NCBI GenBank assembly: GCA_001898095.1
Contig: MKSH01000140.1
Location: 6,806-12,321 of the forward strand
Direction: 5' to 3'
Length of the DNA: 5,516 nucleotides
Source of the DNA: Solirubrobacterales bacterium 70-9
GTDB taxonomy: Bacteria; Actinomycetota; Thermoleophilia; Solirubrobacterales; 70-9
Position numbers and translations under genes: made by a program. Positions within the stretch are counted from its first letter, which is position 1; the number at the start of each line of letters is the position of its first letter. Below the pieces are notes generated by a model, which did not search any database, had not been told where the DNA came from, and was given only the letters and a program-made list of their open reading frames with translations. Below, in pieces: positions 1 through 4,892 of the stretch.

Positions 1-588
1 ATCGCCGGCATCCCCTCGATCGTACTCGCCCTGTTCGGCACGGTGATCTTCACCAGCACCGCGCTCGGCTTCCTCAGCCGCACGAGCGAAGGGGTCGTCT
101 TCGGCCGCTCCTTCTTCGCCGCCTCCTCGATGCTGGCGCTGGAGGCGCTGCCGCTGGTCGTCGCCTCGACCCGCGAGGGGCTGAACGCGATCCCCCGCCA
201 CGTCCGCGAGGCCTCCTACGCGGTCGGCAAGACGAAGGCGGCCACCACGCGGCGGATCCTGCTGCCGACCGCCCGACCGCAGATCGCCACCGGCGGGATG
301 TTGGGGCTCGGTCGGATCATCGGCGATACCGCGATCATCCTCGTACTCCTCGGCGCGACCCAGAACTTCGCCCCGGTCGAAGGCGCGCCCTTCCCGCTCG
401 ACTACCTGCGCGGGGCCGGCACCTCGCTGACCAACTTCGTCTACGAGGCCTCGCCGACCGGCAACCTGAACCAGCCGGAGAAAGCCTATGCGGCGGCCTT
501 CGTCCTGCTGATGTTGGTGCTGGCGCTGAACGCCGGGACCGACCTCGTCCATCGCCGCGCCAAAAGGGTAGGAACGTGGAGTCACTGA
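1..588 (+). CDS. pstA: Phosphate ABC transporter permease PstA, C-terminal part (5' end outside window)
   Basis: This is the 3' part of an inner-membrane permease of the high-affinity phosphate importer PstSCAB. It is open from the first base, and 195 residues are visible (numbered from the window edge). The visible part begins with GIPSIVLALFG (3-13), the PstA/PstC-type segment that usually reads like 'G-x-PSI-x-x-G-L-F'. The cytoplasmic EAA coupling loop follows at about 70-93 (EASYAVGKTKAATTRRILLP), which docks on the ATPase. Next comes GLGRIIGDTAIILVLLGA (102-119), which in most PstA proteins reads RAIGETAP, so the Glu is Asp here. The last hydrophobic helix lies at about 163-178 and is followed by a basic cytoplasmic tail. 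The immediate downstream neighbour is pstB, overlapping by 13 bases, which makes PstA rather than another binding-protein-dependent permease the best call. PstC cannot be fully excluded from a fragment, but PstA normally directly precedes PstB. Confidence 0.87.
   Translation: MAGIPSIVLALFGTVIFTSTALGFLSRTSEGVVFGRSFFAASSMLALEALPLVVASTREGLNAIPRHVREASYAVGKTKAATTRRILLPTARPQIATGGMLGLGRIIGDTAIILVLLGATQNFAPVEGAPFPLDYLRGAGTSLTNFVYEASPTGNLNQPEKAYAAAFVLLMLVLALNAGTDLVHRRAKRVGTWSH
565..573 (+). promoter_or_regulatory. Ribosome binding site deciding the pstB GTG start
   Basis: AGGGTAGGA lies inside the last codons of pstA. Its AGGG part is 7 bases before the GTG at 576. It supports the upstream start of pstB over the internal ATG at 720, and therefore supports the unusual N-terminal extension. 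The site itself is an inference from sequence only. Confidence 0.5.
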
Positions 589-1463
589 GCGCCCCGCCGC
601 CGATCCGTCGGCTCGACCCGCAGGATCCGACCCCGGCCCAGGAGGCCGCCCCGGCGACGGGGACGAACTTCGTCGCCGCCAAACGGTCGATCGCGGCGCC
701 GCAGTTCTCGATCCGGCGGATGGAGGTCGACAAGGTCTCGATCCACTACGGCGCCAAAGAAGCCGTGAAAAGCGTGTCGCTGCCGATCCGTCAGGGCGAG
801 GTGCTGTCGCTGATCGGGCCGTCGGGCTGCGGCAAGACGACCCTGTTGCGTTCGCTGAACCGGCTCACCGAGCTCACCGCGGCGGCGAAACTGACCGGCT
901 CGATCCGGCTCGACGACGTCGACATCCGGCTGATCGAGCCGACCCTGCTGCGGCGCCGGGTGACGATGGTCTTCCAGCAGCCGAACCCCTTCCCAATGTC
1001 GATCTTCGACAACATCGCCTACGTCCTGCGCGAGCAGGGGTCGCGGCGGGTGAAGAAAAAGCCCCTCGAGCCGCAGGTGCACTCGGCGCTGCAGCGAGCG
1101 GGGCTCTTCGAGGAGGTCAAAGACAACCTCAAGCATCCGGCGCTGCGGCTCTCCGGCGGGCAGCAGCAGCGGCTCTGCATCGCGCGGGCGCTGGCCGCCG
1201 AACCGGAGGTGCTGCTGCTGGACGAGCCCTGCTCGGCGCTCGACCCGCAGTCGACCGCGGTGATCGAGGACCTGATCGTGAAACTGCGCGACGACGTCGC
1301 CGTCGTGATCGTCACCCACAACCTGCAGCAGGCCTATCGGATCGCCGACCACGTCGCCTTCATGTACCTCGGCGACCTGGTCGAGTACAACAGCGCGACC
1401 CGGCTCTTCAACTCGCCCACCCAGGAGCGCACGCGGGAGTACGTCAGCGGTGCGTTCGGTTAG
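576..1463 (+). CDS. pstB: Phosphate ABC transporter ATP-binding protein PstB
   Basis: This is the cytoplasmic ATPase that drives phosphate import through PstC/PstA. All ABC motifs are present: Walker A GPSGCGKTT (81-89), Q-loop with the PstB-typical FQQPNPFPMSI (133-143), signature LSGGQQQR (192-199), Walker B LLLDEP (213-218) with catalytic Glu217, D-loop SALD (220-223) and switch His248 in VTHN. The GTG start at 576 has a purine-rich AGGGTAGGA just upstream (565-573) and overlaps the end of pstA, which implies translational coupling. This start gives 295 residues, about 45 more than usual. The first 48 are Pro/Ala-rich and resemble no domain. An internal ATG at 720 (Met49, MEVDKVSIHYG) would give the usual length of about 247 but has only a weak purine stretch before it. 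I prefer 576 because of the Shine-Dalgarno sequence and the overlap. Function is certain; the start is less so. Confidence 0.95.
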   Translation: MESLSAPPPIRRLDPQDPTPAQEAAPATGTNFVAAKRSIAAPQFSIRRMEVDKVSIHYGAKEAVKSVSLPIRQGEVLSLIGPSGCGKTTLLRSLNRLTELTAAAKLTGSIRLDDVDIRLIEPTLLRRRVTMVFQQPNPFPMSIFDNIAYVLREQGSRRVKKKPLEPQVHSALQRAGLFEEVKDNLKHPALRLSGGQQQRLCIARALAAEPEVLLLDEPCSALDPQSTAVIEDLIVKLRDDVAVVIVTHNLQQAYRIADHVAFMYLGDLVEYNSATRLFNSPTQERTREYVSGAFG

Positions 1464-1659
1464 GGACACGGTGGCGGTCGCGACCTGCATCTGCCTGCTC
1501 GGCGTCGGCGCCGCGGGCTGCTCGACCACGCAGGAAAAGGCCGCCGCGCAGAAGGCGAAATCCGAACACATCCTCAAAGCACGCGCCAAACGCGAAGCGG
1601 CCAAGAAACGCGCCCGAGCAAAGCACCACGACCACGGTCGACGGGCCGAAAAGCGCTGA
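1450..1659 (+). CDS. Small, strongly basic lipoprotein of unknown function
   Basis: This 69-residue protein starts with GTG inside the end of pstB (14-base overlap). Residues 1-23 look like a lipoprotein signal peptide: an n-region with Arg2 and Arg5, a hydrophobic core (VAVATCICLLGVG) and a lipobox AAGC, so Cys24 would be the lipidated first residue. The mature part is only 46 residues, rich in Lys, Arg and Ala with scattered Gln and Glu, and ends in a His/Arg/Lys cluster (HHDHGRRAEKR). It could form a charged helix lying on the membrane surface or bind a polyanion, but no family is recognised. GGGAG at 1435-1439 could serve as ribosome binding site. A second in-frame GTG at 1471 has TAGGGA before it but would remove the positive n-region. 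All four Glu codons are GAA, unlike pstB. Its position suggests co-transcription with pst, where many bacteria have phoU. It might instead be a poorly conserved open frame, but the clean lipobox argues that it is real. Confidence 0.6.
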   Translation: MRSVRDTVAVATCICLLGVGAAGCSTTQEKAAAQKAKSEHILKARAKREAAKKRARAKHHDHGRRAEKR

Positions 1660-1679
1660 TATGAAGCGCTTTTCGGCCC
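1643..1679 (+). terminator. Perfect 15-bp hairpin overlapping a stop codon, probable transcription terminator
   Basis: The arms at 1643-1657 and 1665-1679 are exact reverse complements (GGGCCGAAAAGCGCT and AGCGCTTTTCGGCCC), separated by a 7-base loop (GATATGA). No T-run follows; the next bases are ATCAACGGGAGG. In high-GC actinobacteria such hairpins without a U-tail are commonly annotated as terminators. The first base of the TGA stop of the small lipoprotein gene (1657-1659) is the last base of the left arm, so the arm also encodes the final residues of that protein. The hairpin separates the pst genes from the zinc-ribbon cluster. A role as mRNA 3'-end stabiliser or attenuator is also possible. 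Confidence 0.7.
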
Positions 1680-1685
1680 ATCAAC

Positions 1686-1693
1686 GGGAGGGG
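1686..1693 (+). promoter_or_regulatory. Strong ribosome binding site for the zinc-ribbon membrane protein
   Basis: GGGAGGGG is placed 5 bases before the GTG at 1699 and lies just after the hairpin. It decides the start, because the nearer ATG at 1694 reads into a stop after two codons. It is the strongest Shine-Dalgarno match in this part of the window and marks the first gene of the three-gene cluster. No -35/-10 promoter could be identified in the few bases between the hairpin and this site. Confidence 0.6.
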
Positions 1694-1698
1694 ATGAA

Positions 1699-2400
1699 GT
1701 GAGCGACGAGCGGCCGCTGGAGAAACCGCAGGGGCTCGAGCCCTGCGAAGAGTGCGGGGCGCCGATGGACCCCCAGCAGCGCTACTGCGTCGAATGCGCG
1801 GCGCGGCGCGGCAACGGCTCCAACCCGGCCTCGCGCTACTTCGCCGCGATGAGCAAAAAATCGCGCCGTCCGCTGACCAAATCGCAAGCGAAGCCGGCGG
1901 GCGGCGGGAGCCGCGCGGCCGCGGTGGGCTTCTTCGCGCTGCTGCCGATCGCGGTGGCGCTCGGCGTCGTGGTCGGGCGCAGCGGCGGCTCCGGCGACTC
2001 GAACGAACAGGCGCTGCTGAGAGCGCTGCACCAGGCCGAACGGCAGCAGGTCGCGGCGGCGCCGGTGGAAGAAACCCCGGTCGCCACCGAAACCACGAAA
2101 AAAGCCTCGAAAGAAACCGGCAAAGGCAAAAAATCGTCGGCGAAAAAGAACGCCAAGAAGGCCGAAAACAGCAGCCACGGCAAGGTCCTGGCGAAGACGA
2201 AGAACGGCACCGTCCACGAAGTCACGGGTTACGAACCGACCAAGGAAACCGAAGAAGCGGACACCAAACTGGTCGAAGAAAACCCCGCACAGACGGGCGA
2301 AAACTACATCAAAGCTCAGCAGAATCTGCCTGATGTGACGGTGGTCGGCGGCGAAGGGACCAGTACCCCAGAATCCTCGACGCCGGGGGTCGAACCGTGA
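1699..2400 (+). CDS. Single-pass membrane protein with N-terminal zinc ribbon and Lys/Glu-rich tail
   Basis: This 233-residue protein has three parts. Residues 16-33 are a zinc ribbon: CEEC (16-19) and CVEC (30-33), two CxxC knuckles that should hold one structural Zn2+. Residues 51-73 are basic, and 74-93 (AAAVGFFALLPIAVALGVVV) form one membrane helix; with the basic flank inside, the zinc ribbon should be cytoplasmic and the C-terminus outside. The remainder, 94-233, is low-complexity: a short Gln/Glu stretch, a Lys/Ser/Ala-rich run (about 132-168) and an acidic, Thr/Pro-rich end. No catalytic motif is seen. The stop overlaps the next start as GTGA (2397-2400), so the two are coupled. Glu codons are almost all GAA after residue 18. 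Zinc-ribbon proteins of this type often act in protein contacts, so a scaffold or tether role is inferred, not shown. The protein has no name I recognise beyond 'zinc ribbon domain-containing'. Confidence 0.85.
   Translation: MSDERPLEKPQGLEPCEECGAPMDPQQRYCVECAARRGNGSNPASRYFAAMSKKSRRPLTKSQAKPAGGGSRAAAVGFFALLPIAVALGVVVGRSGGSGDSNEQALLRALHQAERQQVAAAPVEETPVATETTKKASKETGKGKKSSAKKNAKKAENSSHGKVLAKTKNGTVHEVTGYEPTKETEEADTKLVEENPAQTGENYIKAQQNLPDVTVVGGEGTSTPESSTPGVEP
2092..2202 (+). repeat. Lys/Ser/Ala-rich low-complexity coding segment
   Basis: This stretch encodes residues 132-168 of the zinc-ribbon membrane protein. It is a purine-rich run of AAA, AAG and GAA codons giving clusters such as KGKKSSAKKNAKK. 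It should be extracellular and disordered, and it could contact acidic cell-wall polymers. It is not an exact tandem repeat. Confidence 0.5.
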
Positions 2401-2930
2401 GCGACCAGCCGCCCTCGGAGTCGACGAAATTGCCGCCGCCGGTCGCGCAACCCACCGTTCCGGCACCGCCTCCCCCCTCCACCAACGGCGCCGCGAAGAC
2501 GCCCGTCGCGCCCCCGGTCGGTCCGCCGCGCTTCCCGATCCCGGGACGGCGGCGATCGGACCTGGCGCCGAAGCCGAAGCTGTCCGCCGAGGAGGCGGCC
2601 AAAGAGGCCGAGCAGCGCGAAGAGGAGAGCGCCGAGCTGATCGTCCAGCGCGACCGCCTGCTGGAGAAGTTCACCGTGATGCAGGCCGACCTCGGCGGTG
2701 CCTTCTACGAGATGGCGATCCGTGACCACGTGCGGCTCGACGTCCTCACCCGCAAAGCGGCCGAGCTGCAGCGGGTCGACGCCGAACTGCTGGCAGTCGA
2801 GCGGGTGCTCGAACTCGAGCGTGCCGACGCCGCCGGGCTCTGCCCCGGATGCGGCGCTCCCTACGGCCATGCGGTGCGCTTCTGCGCGCAGTGCGGCACG
2901 CCGCTGGTGCCGACCGAGGCCGGCGCATGA
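2397..2930 (+). CDS. Coiled-coil protein with Pro-rich N-terminus and C-terminal zinc ribbon
   Basis: This 177-residue protein has no signal peptide and no hydrophobic segment, so it is probably cytoplasmic. Residues 1-60 are Pro-rich and disordered (for example VPAPPPPS at 21-28). Residues 63-145 are Glu/Arg/Ala/Leu-rich and helical, with heptad-like spacing of Leu, Val and Ile (such as ELIVQRDRLLEKF at 80-92), suggesting a coiled coil or helical hairpin. Residues 149-166 form a zinc ribbon, CPGC (149-152) and CAQC (163-166), the same CxxC-10-CxxC layout as the preceding protein. The GTG start lies in the GTGA overlap with the upstream stop, and the TGA overlaps the downstream ATG, so it is the middle of a coupled trio. 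Glu is mostly GAG, unlike both neighbours. No enzyme motif is present. An adaptor that pairs with the membrane zinc-ribbon protein is plausible but inferred. Confidence 0.85.
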   Translation: MSDQPPSESTKLPPPVAQPTVPAPPPPSTNGAAKTPVAPPVGPPRFPIPGRRRSDLAPKPKLSAEEAAKEAEQREEESAELIVQRDRLLEKFTVMQADLGGAFYEMAIRDHVRLDVLTRKAAELQRVDAELLAVERVLELERADAAGLCPGCGAPYGHAVRFCAQCGTPLVPTEAGA

Positions 2931-4339
2931 GGGGCTGGCTGATGGCGCGTCTGCGCGGGGCGCTCGCCGCGGCGGCGACGCTGACCGGCAAACGCTTCGG
3001 CCTCCTGGTCGCCTCCTCGGTGGTGGCAACTTCGGCGATCGTCGCCGCGGCGGCCACCAACCAGCCGGAAGCGAGCCCGCTCGCTTCCGTCCTCGGCCAC
3101 AGCCTCGCCGCCGACCGCACCCCGGTGGAAGCGGTCGAACCGACCCTCGAACCGGAACCGGAAGAAGGCCCGGCGGAAGCCGTGGAACACGAATCGACCC
3201 CGGCGCCGGAACCGACCGTCACCTCGACTCCGGAACCGGAACCGGTCTTCGTCCCGGAAGCAACGGCGCCCGAACCGGAACCGGAACCTGCGCCGGAAGA
3301 AGAACCGAGCGAAGAAACCGAAGCGCCGGCGCCGCCACCGAAGCCGGAAGCGGGCCGGGTCAAACACGTCTTCGTCGTCTCCCTGGTCAGCTCCGGCTAC
3401 CAGGCGGCCTTCGGCAAGGCGAGCACGATGCCCTACCTGAGCGGCACGCTCCGTCCCCAGGGCACCCTGCTCGCCAACTACGAAGTGCTGGACAAGGCGA
3501 CGACTCCGAACGGGATCGCCGCGATCAGCGGCCAGCCGCCGAACAAGAAGACGAAGGAAGGGTGCCCGGTTTTCGAGGCGTTCCCGTCGACCTCGACCAC
3601 CACCAAGGCCGGGATCGTCACCGGCGACGGCTGCGCCTACCAGGTCGAAGTCCAGAACCTCGCGACTCAATTCGAAGCGGTGCCGTTCACCTGGCACGCC
3701 TACATGGAAGGTATGGTCAGCCCGACCACCGGCAAACCGGAAAACTGCGTCTACCCGGCGACCGAAGCGGAAGTGCCGGTGACCGGCGGCTATTCCGCCC
3801 AACTGAACCCCTTCGCCAACTTCCACTCGCTGCTCGATCTCGGCGCCTGCTCGACCAACGACGAGCCGATCACCGCGTTGAAGGGCGACCTGAAGAGCGA
3901 AAAGAAGACCGCCAACTACTCCTTCATCTCCCCCGACCTCTGCTCGGCCGGGGTCACCGGCCAGTGCCCGGAAGGGGCGCCGACCGGCCCCGCGGCGGCC
4001 GACCTCTGGCTCGAAGAAACGGTGCCGCTGATCGTCGAATCGCCGGCCTTCAAGAAAGACGGCCTCCTGATCATCACGTTCAACGGGGTCAATCCGCCGA
4101 CGCCGGCGGTCGAAGGGGAACCCGCGGCCCCGGCCCCGACGAAGCCGTTGAAGACGGGGGCCCTGCTGATCTCCCAGTTCACCGCCCCAGGCGGCACCGA
4201 CAACGCTCCGTATAACCCGTACTCGATCCTCCGCTCGACCGAGGAACTCTTCGGCCTGAACCTGCTGGCGAAGGCGGCGGACCCGAAGACGAAGACGTTC
4301 GCGCAGCCGCTGCTCGGCGAAGAAGACGGCGGCGACTGA
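2927..4339 (+). CDS. Membrane-anchored exported phosphoesterase-fold protein, probable pseudoenzyme
   Basis: This 470-residue protein belongs, by motif spacing, to the alkaline phosphatase superfamily branch of bacterial acid phosphatase/phospholipase C-like phosphoesterases (PF04185 type). It has a short basic N-terminus, one membrane helix or uncleaved signal (about 24-44), a Glu/Pro-rich linker (66-142) and an outer domain (146-446). Family landmarks kept are KHVFVVSL (146-153), ISGQPPN (200-206), TWHAYMEGM (255-263), NPFANFHS (294-301), NYSFISPDLC (330-339), GLLIITF (379-385) and PYSILRSTEELFGL (431-444). Six Cys (213, 236, 274, 308, 339, 347) fit disulfides outside the cell. The usual catalytic pieces are missing: the Glu-Asn of the first motif is Val-Ser (SLVSS), the His/Asp cluster after PDLC is SAGVTG, TFDE is TFNG, and YNHYS is YNPYS. 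Thr192 could correspond to the nucleophile. The ATG at 2927 in an ATGA overlap is preferred to the in-frame ATG at 2849, which lies within the previous gene's zinc-ribbon coding sequence. Confidence 0.85.
   Translation: MRGWLMARLRGALAAAATLTGKRFGLLVASSVVATSAIVAAAATNQPEASPLASVLGHSLAADRTPVEAVEPTLEPEPEEGPAEAVEHESTPAPEPTVTSTPEPEPVFVPEATAPEPEPEPAPEEEPSEETEAPAPPPKPEAGRVKHVFVVSLVSSGYQAAFGKASTMPYLSGTLRPQGTLLANYEVLDKATTPNGIAAISGQPPNKKTKEGCPVFEAFPSTSTTTKAGIVTGDGCAYQVEVQNLATQFEAVPFTWHAYMEGMVSPTTGKPENCVYPATEAEVPVTGGYSAQLNPFANFHSLLDLGACSTNDEPITALKGDLKSEKKTANYSFISPDLCSAGVTGQCPEGAPTGPAAADLWLEETVPLIVESPAFKKDGLLIITFNGVNPPTPAVEGEPAAPAPTKPLKTGALLISQFTAPGGTDNAPYNPYSILRSTEELFGLNLLAKAADPKTKTFAQPLLGEEDGGD
3122..3352 (+). 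repeat. Glu-Pro-rich linker with repeated GAACCG hexamers
   Basis: This stretch encodes residues 66-142 of the phosphoesterase-like protein. Short in-frame runs of the hexamer GAACCG give EP dipeptides (EPEPEP), interrupted by Ala, Thr and Val. Such linkers are extended and rigid and would lift the outer domain away from the membrane through the wall. Every Glu codon in this segment is GAA. Its length may vary between strains by hexamer slippage (inference). Confidence 0.75.
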
Positions 4340-4372
4340 CCGCGCGCGGATTGTTTCTGCCAACCTTCCCGG

Positions 4373-4864
4373 ATGAGTCCCGCGAATCAGAACGCCGGTG
4401 GGGAGCCGATCACGGCCGCCGGCATCGAAGAACTGGAAGCCGAGCTGGACGAGCTGAAAGGCCCGCGCCGGCAGGAGATGGCCGACCGCATCCGCGTCGC
4501 CCGCGAGCTCGGCGACCTCAAGGAGAACGCCGAGTACCACACGGCGAAAGACGACCAGGCGATGATGGAGACGCGGATCAAGCGGCTCGAGGAACGCCTC
4601 CGCAACGCGGTCGTGGTCGAGGCCTCCGATGGCGCCGGCGACACCTTCTCCTTCGGCCGCACCGCCGAAGTCGAGGACTCCGCCAAAGGCGAGACCGTCA
4701 CCTGGACGCTGGTCGGCTCGACCGAGGCGAACCTCGCCGAAGGCAAGCTGTCCGCCGAGTCGCCGATCGGCCAGGCGCTGATGGACGCGGCCGTCGGCGC
4801 GACGGTGGAGGTCGAGACCCCGCGCGGCTCGAAAAGCTTCAAGGTCCTGAAGCTGGTCAGCTAG
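4373..4864 (+). CDS. greA: Transcription elongation factor GreA
   Basis: GreA binds the secondary channel of RNA polymerase and stimulates cleavage of backtracked transcripts. The 163-residue protein has the usual length and two-domain layout. The N-terminal antiparallel coiled coil (about 12-83) carries the tip motif GDLKENAEYHTAKDDQ (47-62), whose Asp48 and Glu51 match the two acidic residues that help chelate the catalytic Mg2+ in E. coli GreA (Asp41, Glu44). The C-terminal FKBP-like domain (about 88-163) includes SPIGQALMDAAVGATVEV (130-147), the conserved 'SP-IG-AL-G---GD' region, here with Val-Gly-Ala in place of the usual Lys-x-Gly-Asp. The ATG at 4373 comes 33 bases after the previous stop and has no convincing Shine-Dalgarno sequence (CTTCCCGG before it), so it may be weakly initiated, coupled or leaderless. 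The first nine residues are longer than in many GreA proteins. Confidence 0.96.
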   Translation: MSPANQNAGGEPITAAGIEELEAELDELKGPRRQEMADRIRVARELGDLKENAEYHTAKDDQAMMETRIKRLEERLRNAVVVEASDGAGDTFSFGRTAEVEDSAKGETVTWTLVGSTEANLAEGKLSAESPIGQALMDAAVGATVEVETPRGSKSFKVLKLVS

Positions 4865-4869
4865 CCGCC

Positions 4870-4876
4870 GGGAGGG
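4870..4876 (+). promoter_or_regulatory. Shine-Dalgarno-like GGGAGGG with poor fit to the DUF389 start
   Basis: This purine box lies 5 bases after the greA stop. It is 16 bases before the GTG at 4893, which is longer than optimal, but 8 bases before an out-of-frame ATG at 4885. Frame 3 contains no other ATG, GTG or TTG between the stop at 4848-4850 and 4893, so the GTG remains the best start for the membrane protein despite the spacing. Confidence 0.4.
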
Positions 4877-4892
4877 CGCTCAGAATGGGCGC

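Noticed and set aside
582..1604. Minus-strand open frame antisense to pstB
   Set aside because: pstB carries every ABC ATPase motif in the + strand. The antisense product is Arg-rich and unstructured.
2849..2926. Upstream ATG at 2849 for the phosphoesterase-like gene
   Set aside because: It would overlap the zinc-ribbon coding end of the previous gene by 82 bases and add an Arg/Cys-rich stretch before the membrane anchor. The ATG at 2927 sits in a typical ATGA coupling overlap.
3122..3352. Hexamer-rich stretch considered as a CRISPR or mobile-element repeat
   Set aside because: The repeats are short, in frame and code for a Glu/Pro linker. There are no spacers and no inverted ends.
2698..4215. 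Long + strand open frame (505 codons) overlapping the phosphoesterase-like gene
   Set aside because: The product is an Arg/Gly/Pro/Ser mixture without domain or hydrophobic pattern. It is a frame shadow of the real genes in the same span.
4340..4372. Palindrome CCGCGCGCGG followed by ATTGTTT, considered as a terminator or greA promoter
   Set aside because: The palindrome can form at most a 4-bp stem with a 2-base loop, the T-run is short and broken, and no paired -35/-10 elements of normal spacing are evident before greA.
2861..4540. Very long open frame on the minus strand (559 codons)
   Set aside because: It is antisense to the phosphoesterase-like gene and parts of its neighbours. Its product is Arg/Gly/Phe-rich with no domain, as expected from mirrored codons in high-GC DNA, while the + strand frame has clear family motifs.
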